Below are positions 19,552 to 29,534 of a stretch of 64,000 nt of DNA, piece by piece. Position 1 is the stretch's first letter, and every line of letters starts with the position of its first letter. This DNA comes from Neisseria zalophi. Its GTDB lineage: Bacteria; Pseudomonadota; Gammaproteobacteria; Burkholderiales; Neisseriaceae. Made by a program: the position numbers and the translations under genes. The stretch spans positions 186,001 through 250,000 of the forward strand of contig NZ_CP031700.1 of assembly GCF_008807015.1 (NCBI RefSeq), in the 5' to 3' direction. The notes under the pieces were generated by a model that was not told where the DNA came from, made no database searches, and worked only from the letters and a program-made list of their open reading frames with translations.

Positions 19552-20898
19552 TTACAGCACCATCGCGGCAACCCAGCCGGATATCATCAACGGCAGATTG
19601 TAATGCAGGAATGTGGGAATCACCGTGTCGCGTATGTGGTCGTGCTGGCCGTCCATATTCAAACCGGAAGTCGGGCCAAGCGTAGAATCGGAAGCGGGGG
19701 AACCAGCATCACCCAATGCACCGGCAGTACCGATAATGGCCAAAGTCGCCATCGGTGAAAAACCCATGCTGATACACAAAGGCACATAAATCGACGCAAT
19801 AATCGGTAAAGTGGAAAACGAGCTGCCGATACCCATAGTTACCAGCAATCCGACCACCAGCATCACCACAGCCGCCATACCTTTATTGCCGGCAAACATA
19901 TCTGCAGAAGCTTGAACCAACGGTTCGATCTGTCCGGTGGCTTTCATCACTTCGGCAAAGCCCTGCGCGGCAATCATAATAAAGCCGATCATCGCCATCA
20001 TTTTAACGCCGCTATTGAATACGGAATCGGCCTCTCCCCAACGCACTACTCCTGCCGCCATAAAGACGGCAAAGCCGATCATGGCACCCAGCAATAAAGA
20101 ATCCGCCCAAAGTTGCACAACAAAAGAAATCACAATCGCCAACAATGCCACCATGCTGCGATAAAGCGACATTTTCGGTTGGCTTGAAGCCTGATGATTG
20201 GCTTCGACATCGGCAGTTGTGTTTTGATAGATACGCGGCTTGCGATAGCTGATAAAAATAGCAATCAACAAACCGGTAATCATGCCTAGAGCAGGAATCG
20301 TCATCGCTTGAACAACATTAATATTACCGACATCCAAACCTGCATTATCAATATTGGCGACTAAGATTTGTTTCAAAAAGATTTCACCAAACCCTACGGG
20401 CAACCACATATAAGTAGTCACCAAACCGAAAGTCATCACACAGGCCAACAGACGGCGGTCGATTTGGATGCGGTTAAATACTAGCAACAGCGGCGGAATA
20501 ATCAACGGAATAAAGGCAATATGAATGGGAATCAGGTTTTGGCTCATCACGCTCATTGCAAGCAGTGCCAGCAGTAAACCCCATTTGATGGTATTCACAC
20601 TGCCGGGCACACTATCGCGCACATGGTTATTATCTAAACGGCGGATAACCGCATTGGCCAACATTTGCGGCAGACCGGAATGGGCAATGGCCACCGCAAA
20701 TGCGCCCAACATTGCATAAGAAAGCGCAATCTGCGCCCCGTTTGCCAAGCCTGTTTGAAACACTTCCATGGTTTTGGGCAAGCCCAATCCACCTGCCAAT
20801 CCGCCGGCTAACGCACCCAGCAAAAGACTCAGCACCACATGCACCCGCGCCAGCGACAAAATCAGCATCACGGCAACGGCAATCACAACGGCATTCAT
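19552..20898 (-). CDS. NhaC/YuiF-like Na+/H+ antiporter family membrane protein
   Basis: 448 residues with about eleven to twelve hydrophobic helices and no signal peptide. The segments [30 protein letters not shown] and the C-terminal [21 protein letters not shown] match the Na+/H+ antiporter family that includes YuiF. The substrate is uncertain: some members are now thought to carry amino acids. A hairpin just upstream (20929-20958) separates it from the M16 gene. slyX follows immediately. Confidence 0.8.
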   Translation of the reverse strand: MNAVVIAVAVMLILSLARVHVVLSLLLGALAGGLAGGLGLPKTMEVFQTGLANGAQIALSYAMLGAFAVAIAHSGLPQMLANAVIRRLDNNHVRDSVPGSVNTIKWGLLLALLAMSVMSQNLIPIHIAFIPLIIPPLLLVFNRIQIDRRLLACVMTFGLVTTYMWLPVGFGEIFLKQILVANIDNAGLDVGNINVVQAMTIPALGMITGLLIAIFISYRKPRIYQNTTADVEANHQASSQPKMSLYRSMVALLAIVISFVVQLWADSLLLGAMIGFAVFMAAGVVRWGEADSVFNSGVKMMAMIGFIMIAAQGFAEVMKATGQIEPLVQASADMFAGNKGMAAVVMLVVGLLVTMGIGSSFSTLPIIASIYVPLCISMGFSPMATLAIIGTAGALGDAGSPASDSTLGPTSGLNMDGQHDHIRDTVIPTFLHYNLPLMISGWVAAMVL

Positions 20899-20928
20899 AT
20901 TTCTTCCCTTAGTATTCAGAATATAAAA

Positions 20929-20958
20929 GCCGTTTCATATTATTTCGTTTGAAACGGC
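20929..20958 (-). terminator. Terminator downstream of the M16 gene
   Basis: GCCGTTTCA (20929-20937) pairs with TGAAACGGC (20950-20958). On the minus strand the stem is followed by TTTTATAT. It is about 210 bases past the M16 stop codon and just before the antiporter start. Confidence 0.7.
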
Positions 20959-21170
20959 ATCAAGACAATATTTTTCTAATCCTTCAACCTACCTATGAAT
21001 CAGAAACACTACCAAGCTCAAAGGCCAAAACAATACAATCTTACCGCGGCGGCAGATATACCGGCTTGCCACCGACCAATAACATACGGTGGGATTTTAC
21101 ATCTGCCTGATTTGATTTACAAATCAAAACAATCGGCAGCTTAAAATTAAAAAACAGCGCCAATATCTTT

Positions 21171-22514
21171 TTATTGCACTTTTTTAGCAGGCAATACTTC
21201 CTTGCCCGCCCCCACAACAACGGTATGAATACCATTCATTTTCACACGGCGCTGCCATGCGGATTTGATATCATCTACCGTTACCGCCTGAACGGCTTTC
21301 GGATAAGCTTCAAGATAATTATTCGGTAAATCATAGAAACCGATAAGGTTGAGATAGCCCAAAAGCTTGGCATTGGTATCAAACCTTAATGGAAAGCTGC
21401 CGATAATATTGGCTTTGGCTTGTTGTAACTCTTCTTGAGTCGGGCCGTTGGCAATAAAATCAGCCAATACTTTACGCGCGGCTTCCAATGCCGGGGCAGT
21501 ATTATTTTTTTGAGTTGCCAAACCAATGGTTAGCGGACCGGCTTCGGTAGCTGGGGAAAGACTGCTGTGTGCACCGTAGGTATAGCCGTATTGATCACGT
21601 AATACTTTCATCAAACGACTGTCGAATCCACCGCCGCCAAGAATATAGTTGCCAACCACCAAAGCATAATAATCGGGATCATGGCGTTTGATGAGCGGCA
21701 TACCCATCATAATTTGCGCCTGCTCACCTGCAAAATCAATATTCTTCTGCTCTGCCGGGCGGAAAGGCACTGCGGGAATATTACCTTTAACCACACTCGC
21801 TTCAGGCAATCCCTCTAATACCTGTTTCACTAATGCATCCGTTTCTTGACGGTTAATATCCCCGACAACCGACACAATGGCATTATTTTTAGCATAGCGG
21901 CTGAGATAAAATGCATGGATATCGTCTAAATGAACACGACGAATACTGTCTACACTGGTTTCGGCAATCCGACCATAAGGATGGCCGCTATAATTCAATC
22001 GGGTTAACTCACGCCCTGCAATAAAATTGGAATCGGTTTCCTGCTGTTGCAACCCGGTTATACTTTGTTTGCGGATACGCTCAAAAACAGCACTATCAAA
22101 ACTAGGCTGCGTTAAAGCTTGATTTACCAAATTAATGGCTGGTTGAAGATTGGCTTTTTCGCTCAAACTGCGGAAAGTGATACCCGCACCTTCTTCACCA
22201 CTTGAGCTATGGACTTCGGCTGCCAAATCGTTAATCTTATCTTGAAAGGCTTCTTCATTCAGCTCACGGGTACCGCCGGTTAATAAAGCCGCGGTAAACT
22301 CGGCAACTTCATTTTTCCCTTCTGGATTAAACGCACTACCCGCGCCTTTAAAACTGATTTGCACATCCACAATCGGATTCTCATGCCGCTCAACCAATAA
22401 AACCTGCGTACCTTCCGGCGTATGCCAACGCTGGATATTAACGGCCGCATGAACGGAAAGCGGTAAAAACATGAGGGAAAGAAGTAGTTTGGCGTACATA
22501 AAATCAGCTTTCAT
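21171..22514 (-). CDS. M16 family peptidase homologue lacking the zinc-binding motif
   Basis: 447 residues with a signal peptide (MYAKLLLSLMFLPLSVHA within the first 25 residues), so it is probably periplasmic. Two M16 halves are recognisable, including the YGYTYGAHSSLSP segment of the non-catalytic partner. The HxxEH zinc motif expected near residues 70-80 is replaced by the region NEVAEFTAALLTGGT, so this chain cannot be a metalloprotease alone. In two-subunit M16 enzymes such a chain pairs with a catalytic one, which is not adjacent here. The start is uncertain: the ATG at 22514 or the one at 22499; neither has a strong ribosome-binding site. Confidence 0.85.
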   Translation of the reverse strand: MKADFMYAKLLLSLMFLPLSVHAAVNIQRWHTPEGTQVLLVERHENPIVDVQISFKGAGSAFNPEGKNEVAEFTAALLTGGTRELNEEAFQDKINDLAAEVHSSSGEEGAGITFRSLSEKANLQPAINLVNQALTQPSFDSAVFERIRKQSITGLQQQETDSNFIAGRELTRLNYSGHPYGRIAETSVDSIRRVHLDDIHAFYLSRYAKNNAIVSVVGDINRQETDALVKQVLEGLPEASVVKGNIPAVPFRPAEQKNIDFAGEQAQIMMGMPLIKRHDPDYYALVVGNYILGGGGFDSRLMKVLRDQYGYTYGAHSSLSPATEAGPLTIGLATQKNNTAPALEAARKVLADFIANGPTQEELQQAKANIIGSFPLRFDTNAKLLGYLNLIGFYDLPNNYLEAYPKAVQAVTVDDIKSAWQRRVKMNGIHTVVVGAGKEVLPAKKVQ

Positions 22515-22938
22515 GGTGATAACAGGCCGTCTGAAATTATTTGCCTTATCAATATCATCAAATAATAACAACCACTTTCTCTGCTTATCTTCAATCAATA
22601 TTGTATCGGCAAGCGCTTCAGAAACTTTCAGACGGCCTGAAAGAAAAGTTTAAAGTTTTGTGCATTATAACGAAGAAAACGCTTCATGAAAGCAAACATT
22701 AAACTGAAAATAATAGGATTGAAAAGGTGGCTTATTGCAAAAGTTTTTGAGTAATCTCTTTTGGCATAATGAAAACTATATAAAAACAAGCTTCAATACC
22801 GCCCTTAGTAGTTGATAAATAAACAAAACAGCCGAAACCCTAAATATTAGGTTTCGGCTGTTTGATGATTTATTTTCATCAATTATTGCATGCTTTTTGC
22901 TTATTCCAAAATACTGCAACCTGATGTTTAATAAGAAA
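22515..22938. other. Intergenic region between rplS and the M16 gene
   Basis: Contains a DUS at 22524-22535, an oppositely oriented DUS at 22627-22638 and the rplS operon terminator at 22826-22863. A 22-codon ORF at 22686-22754 has no support. Nothing else is seen. Confidence 0.6.
22826..22863 (-). terminator. Terminator of the rpsP-rimM-trmD-rplS operon
   Basis: AAACAGCCGAAACC pairs with GGTTTCGGCTGTTT across ten bases, and a T-rich run follows on the minus strand. It lies about 75 bases beyond the rplS stop codon. Confidence 0.85.
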
Positions 22939-23304
22939 TTAACCTTTGCGTGCCGGCAATTTTTCTTTAATACGGGCAGCTTTACCGGTCAGGCCGCGCA
23001 AGTAGTACAGTTTGGCACGGCGCACGTCACCACGGCGTTTCACTTCGATTTTCACAACATTGGGTGAATACAGTTGGAAAGTACGTTCCACACCTTCACC
23101 GCTTGAAATTTTGCGTACGATAAAGTTGCTGTTCAAACCACGATTACGGCGGGCAATCACCACACCTTCATAGGCTTGCAAACGGGTACGGTTACCCTCT
23201 GTTACACGCACGGATACGACAACGGTATCGCCCGGTGCAAAAGCAGGAACTTCTTTGTTTAAGCGAGCAATTTCTTCTTGCTCTAATTGTTGGATCAAAT
23301 TCAT
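22939..23304 (-). CDS. rplS: 50S ribosomal protein L19
   Basis: 121 residues. L19 sits at the subunit interface near bridge B8. The signature [20 protein letters not shown] and the conserved [14 protein letters not shown] near the C-terminus are present. It is the last gene of the conserved rpsP-rimM-trmD-rplS operon, 13 bases after trmD. Confidence 0.98.
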   Translation of the reverse strand: MNLIQQLEQEEIARLNKEVPAFAPGDTVVVSVRVTEGNRTRLQAYEGVVIARRNRGLNSNFIVRKISSGEGVERTFQLYSPNVVKIEVKRRGDVRRAKLYYLRGLTGKAARIKEKLPARKG

Positions 23305-23317
23305 TGTATTTTCCTAA

Positions 23318-24067
23318 TTATGATTGGCTGTCCTGTTGCTCTTGTTTGATTTCTGCCAAGAGGCGGGACTCCTTTGGGATTAAAATGCGCTTTTCCAGTA
23401 AATCCGGTCTGCGCTGTAATGTGCGCCGCAGCGATTCTTTCAACCGCCACGTTGCAATCAGGCCGTGATTACCCGAACGTAATACTTCGGGAACCGTCAT
23501 GCCCTGAAACTCTACCGGTTTGGTGTAGTGCGGACAGTCTAACAGGCCGTCTGAAAACGAATCCTGCTCGGCCGACCGGTTATCACCCAACACACCAGGT
23601 ATCAATCTTAATACGGCATCTGTCAGCATCATGGCAGGCAGTTCGCCCCCCGATACCACAAAATCGCCGATACTGATTTCTTCATCAACACTACTGAGCA
23701 AAAGCCGCTCGTCTATACCTTCATAACGACCGCAAAGCAAAATCAGATTATCCAATTTTGCCAATTCTTCTGCTTTGGCATGCGTGAGTGGTGCGCCCTG
23801 AGGGCTGAGGTACACCACCCGGCTGCTGCCGGAACCGTTTTTTTTTGCTTCTTCGATGGCGGCCTGCAAAGGCGGTGCCATCATAATCATACCCGGCCCG
23901 CCACCAAAAGGCCTGTCGTCGATATAGCCGAGTTTGTTATCGGCAAAGCGGCGCGGATTAATGGCTTGAAACTGCCAAAGCCCCTGCTTTAATGCCCTTC
24001 CGGTCACACCGTATCCGGTTATGCTGTCAAACATTTCCGGAAACAGGGTAATGGCTTGAATCAACAT
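23318..24067 (-). CDS. trmD: tRNA (guanine37-N1)-methyltransferase
   Basis: 249 residues. TrmD makes m1G37 next to the anticodon, which prevents +1 frameshifting. The SPOUT knot motifs are intact: RPFGGGPGM near residues 52-60, [13 protein letters not shown] and [20 protein letters not shown] lies inside the coding region near 23542-23553. The ATG overlaps the rimM stop codon at 24067. Confidence 0.98.
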   Translation of the reverse strand: MLIQAITLFPEMFDSITGYGVTGRALKQGLWQFQAINPRRFADNKLGYIDDRPFGGGPGMIMMAPPLQAAIEEAKKNGSGSSRVVYLSPQGAPLTHAKAEELAKLDNLILLCGRYEGIDERLLLSSVDEEISIGDFVVSGGELPAMMLTDAVLRLIPGVLGDNRSAEQDSFSDGLLDCPHYTKPVEFQGMTVPEVLRSGNHGLIATWRLKESLRRTLQRRPDLLEKRILIPKESRLLAEIKQEQQDSQS

Positions 24068-24576
24068 CAGTAATCCAAGCCCCAGTCGGCAGTGATGGTT
24101 TTATTTTCGGTATCTACTTTGCCGATATACTGCGATACGAACGGAATCAGTTTCCGACCATATTCGCCGCTTATCATTAAGACATCATGTGCGCCGGTTT
24201 CCATTAGGTTATCCACCTTACCCAACACGATGCCTTCGGTATTCACCACCGTCATTCCCACTAAATCTGCCCAATAATATTCACCTTCTTCGGTCGGGGC
24301 AAAATCTTCGCGGTTGATTTCGATGGTATAGCCGCGCAATGCAAATGCTGCTTCGCGGTCGTCTATTCCTACTAGCTTTACCTGCAATTCACCATTGACG
24401 ACTTTGCCGGTTTCAACCGTAACCGACAAGCGTTGGCCGTCTTTACTCAGCTGCCATTCCGGATAATCCAGCAGGCTGTCGCTGTATTCGGTATTGGCAG
24501 CTACTTTCAGCCAACCTTTAACGCCGAATACGCCTTTAATGTAGCCCATGGCTACGTTTTGCCGGTTATCGGTCAT
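24067..24576 (-). CDS. rimM: Ribosome maturation factor RimM
   Basis: 169 residues. RimM binds S19 and assists assembly of the 30S head domain. The N-terminal [15 protein letters not shown] and the PRC-barrel part [13 protein letters not shown] with [13 protein letters not shown] are typical. It overlaps trmD and follows rpsP in the classic operon. Confidence 0.96.
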   Translation of the reverse strand: MTDNRQNVAMGYIKGVFGVKGWLKVAANTEYSDSLLDYPEWQLSKDGQRLSVTVETGKVVNGELQVKLVGIDDREAAFALRGYTIEINREDFAPTEEGEYYWADLVGMTVVNTEGIVLGKVDNLMETGAHDVLMISGEYGRKLIPFVSQYIGKVDTENKTITADWGLDY

Positions 24577-24602
24577 AACAGTATGTTCCGACGATAGATG
24601 AA

Positions 24603-24851
24603 TTAAGCAGCGGCTTTTTGTGCTTTAACCAATTTGGCAACGGCTTCGCTTACTTGCGCGCCTTGGCCTACCCAGTGGTTCAGGCGGTCTGCATTCAAGC
24701 GTACACGTTCTTGTTTTTCGTTAGCAACGGGGTTATAGAAACCTACGCGCTCAATAAAACGGCCGTCGCGGCGGTTGCGTGAATCGGCAACCACGATATT
24801 GAAAAACGGACGGTGTTTTGAGCCGCTGCGGGCTAAACGGATAACTACCAT
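24603..24851 (-). CDS. rpsP: 30S ribosomal protein S16
   Basis: 82 residues beginning [17 protein letters not shown], with [14 protein letters not shown], the S16 signature. It is the first gene of the rpsP-rimM-trmD-rplS operon, 26 bases before rimM. A ribosome-binding site AAGGAAT precedes the ATG. Confidence 0.98.
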   Translation of the reverse strand: MVVIRLARSGSKHRPFFNIVVADSRNRRDGRFIERVGFYNPVANEKQERVRLNADRLNHWVGQGAQVSEAVAKLVKAQKAAA

Positions 24852-24907
24852 GAAAAATTCCTTTTATAAAAGTCGGATGTATAGAAAACCGCTAATTTTA
24901 GAATAGA

Positions 24908-27193
24908 TTACAATTTGAGCGCAAGTATTTGTTGTTTTAAATTTTGCTTTATGTTGTTTACCGGCTTTTCTTCGTCTTCAATCAAACTAAAAACAGCTTC
25001 GAGTAAATCTTTATCGTGCGGCGACGGCGTTAGGGCAAAACCGAGTTTTTCCGCCAATTTCTGCATGGCTACGTTCTGCTTCAAGATTTCCGCACTCATG
25101 ACCGAATAGCCCTGCTGTTTGGCCAATCCGACAATCTGTTTCATCAGATAAACAGCCAAACCCTGCCCCTGCGCCGCTTCCGCCACACTGATGCCAAACT
25201 CGCACCGTTCCCTATCTTCCGTGCTGCCGAATCGGGCAACACCCAACCAAGTGCCATCTTCAACGGCTTCAGCAACAATGGCCGCTTCGGAAGCATAATC
25301 GAGATTGCAGGCTTGGGCGAGCATGGTCGGACTGAGTTCGTTAAGGTGCGTCATATAGCGGGTATAGCGATCCTCTTTCGACAAATGGCGCACAAAATCC
25401 TGCTTGGCTTCGGCATCTTCGGGCAATAGCGGCCGGATACGGGCTTTTTGGCCGTTTTTTAATGTAAACGTGTGTGTTAAAGCAACAGGATATGCTGCCA
25501 ACACTGTTTCGCTATCGTCTGCGTCGTCTGTTTCCGCTATTTCACATTCCGTATGCGTTTTGCCGTCGGGATACACTTCCATCTGTATCGAGCGGATTTC
25601 CGGCACCTGCCCGACAACCGCATTTAAACTGTATAGCCATTGGTAAACCGTTTTATGATGGCGTTTTAACTCAACCTTATCAATCAGCTGTTCGGCATCA
25701 AGTGTTGTAAACGGCGGCAGAACGGCCATAGTTTTACCAGCCGAACAGGCAAACACAACCGCGCCATAATACGGATGCCGTCTGAAAATCAATCGGGCGC
25801 ACAATGGTTGTACCTCGTTATGGTTTTCAGGCAGATACAATGTTTTCAGCAGTTGCGGCAAATCCTCTGCCGCTTGCTTTATCTCTTTAACAGACGGGCT
25901 TTCCACATCAGACGGCCACGGCTTCGCCACATGCTGCCGAAGCTGTTTCAATGCTTTGTATTTTTTTTGGAAACCAAATGCCGACAATGCCTGATCAGTG
26001 TCTTTAAACTGCATCAGGCCGTCTGAAAGCGGACTGCTAACCAGCAACGGCTTATCAGATTGTTTTTGTATATCCGCCAATAAGCGGATAATGTCGGCGG
26101 CTTTATCGGCAGCGGGGGAAACCACTGTCAATAACGCTTCGGTTTGATGATGATGCAGGCTGTTTTCCACACATTCGCGGAAACGCAGGGGCGACGGATT
26201 GCTGCCGATATAACCTTCGGTATTTTCGGGCGGTCTTTGTGTTTCATCGGGCAGCTGCAAAGCAATATCTAATTCGTCGGCCTGCGTTTTCAGACGGCCG
26301 CAAGGAATATTGGCCACGACTTTCAATGTATCGGCAGCTTGTTTTTTCGCGGCGGCCACATGCACGGCGGCTAAAAATTCTTCGCGGGAAAATGCTACCA
26401 CACAGCCGCTATAACGCGACAATGCCTGCAATACCGCCCGCTCTTCCGCATCGGCATAACCGCTAACCGAAAGAATCACCGGTTTACGGCGTGCCACCTT
26501 GCGCACGACACTAAACAGACGGCGTAAATTTTCATTCGGATTGTATTCCGCCACGATTAAACTTGTGCCCGCATCCCTGCCCAACATTTCGATAATATCG
26601 GCCGAAACGGTTGGGCTTAGGGCATATTTCAAACCCACATGGCAAGAAACACCCAACCCCGCCTGCCGTAAACATGCCAGCATATCTACGCTTTCGGCGG
26701 CATGTCCGCTAATCAGCCCCACTGTGCCGACCGGCATATCCGGATAAACCCCTGCGTTCAGGCGTATAGCAGGAATCTGAACCGAAGCAGCATGGCAAAC
26801 CACAATCCGTATATCGGTTTTCCTATTCTTTTTCAATACCGCTTGTGCCTGTTTATATTCTTCGTCGGAAAGGCTGTCCCAATCTTGGGCAAAAACCACA
26901 TAGCCTATATTTTGTTTGATACACGACCGCAACACGCTCTCATAGCTTTCCGGCCGAGTCAGCACCAAAACCGCATCGGCAGCTTCCGGCACGCGGCCGA
27001 CATTGCTATACGCTTTCATGCCGCCCACGGTTTTGTGCCGCAGGTTAACCAGTGTGATTTTGCCGGTAAACGGGGCGGCCAGCAGATGAGTAAGCACCCG
27101 CTCGCCGACACTATTGGGGCGTTCGCTGGCACCGACCACAATCACATGATGAAAAGGCGGCAGGGGCTGTGGCTGCTGATACTGATGGTTCAT
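24908..27193 (-). CDS. Pat/YfiQ-like protein lysine acetyltransferase
   Basis: 761 residues. The N-terminal CoA-binding domain of NDP-forming acyl-CoA synthetases (VIVVGASERPNSVGERVL) is followed by further synthetase-like domains (PVGTVGLISGHAAESVDMLACLR). The last 170 residues are a GNAT acetyltransferase (ISVAEAAQGQGLAVYLMKQI, acetyl-CoA loop QGQGLA). This order matches Pat/YfiQ (PatZ), which acetylates lysines of acetyl-CoA synthetase and other enzymes. It is shorter than E. coli PatZ (886 residues), so part of the middle region is reduced. DUS copies occur inside the gene, including an AT- dialect one at 25775-25786. It is monocistronic. Confidence 0.85.
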   Translation of the reverse strand: MNHQYQQPQPLPPFHHVIVVGASERPNSVGERVLTHLLAAPFTGKITLVNLRHKTVGGMKAYSNVGRVPEAADAVLVLTRPESYESVLRSCIKQNIGYVVFAQDWDSLSDEEYKQAQAVLKKNRKTDIRIVVCHAASVQIPAIRLNAGVYPDMPVGTVGLISGHAAESVDMLACLRQAGLGVSCHVGLKYALSPTVSADIIEMLGRDAGTSLIVAEYNPNENLRRLFSVVRKVARRKPVILSVSGYADAEERAVLQALSRYSGCVVAFSREEFLAAVHVAAAKKQAADTLKVVANIPCGRLKTQADELDIALQLPDETQRPPENTEGYIGSNPSPLRFRECVENSLHHHQTEALLTVVSPAADKAADIIRLLADIQKQSDKPLLVSSPLSDGLMQFKDTDQALSAFGFQKKYKALKQLRQHVAKPWPSDVESPSVKEIKQAAEDLPQLLKTLYLPENHNEVQPLCARLIFRRHPYYGAVVFACSAGKTMAVLPPFTTLDAEQLIDKVELKRHHKTVYQWLYSLNAVVGQVPEIRSIQMEVYPDGKTHTECEIAETDDADDSETVLAAYPVALTHTFTLKNGQKARIRPLLPEDAEAKQDFVRHLSKEDRYTRYMTHLNELSPTMLAQACNLDYASEAAIVAEAVEDGTWLGVARFGSTEDRERCEFGISVAEAAQGQGLAVYLMKQIVGLAKQQGYSVMSAEILKQNVAMQKLAEKLGFALTPSPHDKDLLEAVFSLIEDEEKPVNNIKQNLKQQILALKL
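25775..25786 (+). repeat. AT- dialect DUS inside the Pat-like gene
   Basis: ATGCCGTCTGAA, the dialect typical of N. meningitidis and N. gonorrhoeae, in a genome where AGGCCGTCTGAA is predominant. A second copy is at 42777-42788 within ispA. Confidence 0.9.
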
Positions 27194-27404
27194 AGCAAAA
27201 TTCCTTCCGTTAACGGATCGGCTTTATTATTATAAAAGCATAAAAACAAGCTTTGAGAAATAGTAACATAGAATCCCGCCTGCCCGAATGCCGATAGCAA
27301 GGCTATCCATACGACAGAATAAACAATACCGACAAACAGCATACTGTCCGAGCAATTGAAAAACAGACTGGAGGCCGGGTCTATATTCTCTATCTATTGG
27401 ATTC

Positions 27405-27432
27405 AGGCCGTCTGAAAAGTTTCAGACGGCCT
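27405..27432. terminator. Inverted DUS pair downstream of the tsaB-rimI-UDG operon
   Basis: AGGCCGTCTGAA (27405-27416) and TTCAGACGGCCT (27421-27432) form a 12-bp stem with a four-base loop, just past the stop codon of the UDG-like gene. Confidence 0.8.
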
Positions 27433-27460
27433 GAATGTTTTGTTATCCAAATACCGGCAA

Positions 27461-28261
27461 CTACCGTGCCTTTAAAACATGCTGCAATTTTTTCAACGCC
27501 TGCCATGCCTGCCGTTTCAATTGCGGCTGCCTCAACAACCGCGCCGGATGCGGTACGACAAAATAAGGTGTATTACCGCATAACTGCGCAATTGTTTCCG
27601 CATAATCAGACTGTTCGAATACCTGTCCCAGAAACAACACCGCGCCAGCTTGAGATGCGGCCAGTTCGGCCGATATCTGCGGCAATGCGGCAGCGGCTTG
27701 TTCCGGTGTCGGCTGCGGCATAAAAACCGTGGTTTCCTTTATCCATGTGGTTTTATGCACATCATCGGGCTTCAAACCGACCGCCGCCAACATATTATCC
27801 AGCAACACGCCGACACTACCGCTAAACAATACGCCGGCGGTACGGTCTTCGGGTGCCGGGCAAATGCTGACTACCATCACCTCGGCCGACACAATATCTG
27901 TCGTATCGAAAACAGGGGCGGCAGGAGCAGTTTCCGCCACCCTATCCGTTGCTTTCACTGCCATTTTTTCAGACGGCCTTGGCTGTTCTGCTATCGGTTG
28001 CGGTGTTTGTTCCGCATGTTGTTTATTCAGGCCGTCTGAAACCGTTTCCTTTTGATGGACGGCAGCAATGGCAGCCAGGCGTGCAGGCGCTTTGGCCGTA
28101 GCGGCCATATGCGGTTCGGCCGCTACCGTTGCCACCTTGCCGCCGCTATCCGGCCGCACTTCGGCGCTATGGTCGGCAGGCAGCACTTTCGCGCCCTGCT
28201 TCAACCACATCGGCCCCAGCCCTAAGGCTTCGTGCAAATGCAGATAACGGCTGCTTAACAT
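27461..28261 (-). CDS. Uracil-DNA glycosylase superfamily protein with a long variable linker
   Basis: 266 residues from the ATG at 28261 (MLSSRYLHLHEALGLGPMW). An Ala- and Pro-rich low-complexity linker (about 35-125) separates a short N-terminal motif from the C-terminal domain. The latter resembles family-4 uracil-DNA glycosylases: LLDNMLAAVGL, a TTVFMPQPTPEQ segment where family 4 has its Pro-rich loop, and PHPARLLRQPQLKRQAW near the end. The cysteines of the family-4 iron-sulfur cluster are absent, so activity is uncertain. Two DUS copies fall in the linker. The start overlaps the rimI stop region by 7 bases. A longer frame beginning at 28333 lies wholly inside rimI and is rejected. Confidence 0.75.
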   Translation of the reverse strand: MLSSRYLHLHEALGLGPMWLKQGAKVLPADHSAEVRPDSGGKVATVAAEPHMAATAKAPARLAAIAAVHQKETVSDGLNKQHAEQTPQPIAEQPRPSEKMAVKATDRVAETAPAAPVFDTTDIVSAEVMVVSICPAPEDRTAGVLFSGSVGVLLDNMLAAVGLKPDDVHKTTWIKETTVFMPQPTPEQAAAALPQISAELAASQAGAVLFLGQVFEQSDYAETIAQLCGNTPYFVVPHPARLLRQPQLKRQAWQALKKLQHVLKAR

Positions 28262-28698
28262 GATTTCTCCATCAAAACCGCATCTTCCCGACCACCATCG
28301 GGCAATGCATAATAATTTTTGCGACGGCCGCACTCGGTAAACCCGAATTTGCCATAAAGCACTTTTGCCGCTTCGTTAGTGGCACGAACTTCTAAAAACA
28401 ACCGTGTTACCTGTTGCTCCGAGGCCGTCTGAAACCAATCCTGCATCAATTGCGAAGCGGCACCGCTACGGCGGCGGTTAGGATGAACCGCAATCAAATG
28501 CAGTTCCGATTCATCGCATACGGTTTGCCATACCGCAAAACCGATAAGGCTATGCTCGTCTGCCAATACCTTAACCGTATCGACACGACTGTTCAAGGCC
28601 GTCTGAAACTGTACGGCCGACCACGGCGAAGGATTGCATAATGCATCCAACGCTGCCAATGCGGCTATATCCCGTTCTTCCGCCAGCCTGATAATCAC
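28255..28698 (-). CDS. rimI: Ribosomal protein S18-alanine N-acetyltransferase
   Basis: 147 residues, a GNAT fold. RimI acetylates the N-terminal alanine of S18. The acetyl-CoA motif is VHPNRRRSGAASQLM and the C-terminal part FTECGRRKNYYALPDG is typical. It overlaps tsaB by 4 bases, the usual tsaB-rimI arrangement. Two DUS copies lie within the coding sequence (near 28422 and 28595). Confidence 0.93.
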   Translation of the reverse strand: MIIRLAEERDIAALAALDALCNPSPWSAVQFQTALNSRVDTVKVLADEHSLIGFAVWQTVCDESELHLIAVHPNRRRSGAASQLMQDWFQTASEQQVTRLFLEVRATNEAAKVLYGKFGFTECGRRKNYYALPDGGREDAVLMEKSC

Positions 28699-29375
28699 GG
28701 CCGCCCGCCTTTGCGCTCGGCTTGTTCTTTTGCCGTTAACGCGATTTTATTGCGAACATACAATAGCTCGGCATGCGCCGCATCTGTCGCCGGATAGCGC
28801 CCCGAAGATGCCAATTGCAAATAATCGGCTGCCGTCGGCATATCGGCACGCCCGGCAAACGGCGGTTTATCATCCAAGGCAAACGCATTGCCGACACCTT
28901 GCGGCATGCTTTCTGCTGCCGGTACTTCGATTTCCGCTGCTTTGCCTACCAGATAATCGCTTAAACGTTGTTGCCGTTCCGTATCGAACCAAGCATAAAA
29001 GACTTCGCCCATGCGCGCATCGGTTGCCGCCAATACGCATGGTGCCGTTATCTGATAAGCCACCGCATCCAAACACGGTACGCCCACCAAGGGAATATCA
29101 AACGGGGTAGCCAAGCCCTGCGCCACACCGGTACCGATACGCAAGCCGGTAAACGCACCCGGCCCTTGTGCATAAACTACTACACCCAAATCGGCGGCGG
29201 TCATGCCGGCTTCCGCCAACATAGCGCCGATATGCGGCAAAATCAGTTCGGATTGTTTATTACCTACTTCTTCGTGCCGGATAATCGTTTTGCCGTCCAC
29301 ACGCAACGCCAGCGACAAAAATGATGTGCTGGTATCAATGGCCAAAACAGGGCGCGAGAAATCGGTTTGTATCAT
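28695..29375 (-). CDS. tsaB: tRNA threonylcarbamoyladenosine biosynthesis protein TsaB
   Basis: 226 residues. TsaB is the TsaD partner in making t6A37 of ANN-decoding tRNAs. The ASKHA fold start LAIDTSTSFLSLALRVDG and the conserved AQGPGAFTGLRIGTGVAQGLA are clear. It is the first gene of tsaB-rimI-UDG-like. A DUS lies just upstream of its start. Confidence 0.95.
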   Translation of the reverse strand: MIQTDFSRPVLAIDTSTSFLSLALRVDGKTIIRHEEVGNKQSELILPHIGAMLAEAGMTAADLGVVVYAQGPGAFTGLRIGTGVAQGLATPFDIPLVGVPCLDAVAYQITAPCVLAATDARMGEVFYAWFDTERQQRLSDYLVGKAAEIEVPAAESMPQGVGNAFALDDKPPFAGRADMPTAADYLQLASSGRYPATDAAHAELLYVRNKIALTAKEQAERKGGRP

Positions 29376-29534
29376 AAGGGAACCTGCAATTTTTCAGACG
29401 GCTTTATAACGGTAACGGCTTATTCCAAACCGCTTTCTTTAAATAGTATGGCGGACAATCATGCCCGCCGCTATGAAACACTAACAACCATGGCGATATT
29501 TGAGACCGCCGTTTTCAGACGGCCTCAAACGGTA

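Noticed and set aside
21041..21235. 64-codon frame overlapping the 3' end of the M16 gene
   Set aside because: It overlaps the M16 coding region in another frame for part of its length, has no ribosome-binding site and no known family. Its tail (LLVGGKPVYLPPR) looks protein-like, so a gene remnant cannot be fully excluded.
22686..22754. 22-codon ORF between rplS and the M16 gene
   Set aside because: Too short, no convincing ribosome-binding site, and AT-rich Lys/Ile composition expected by chance.
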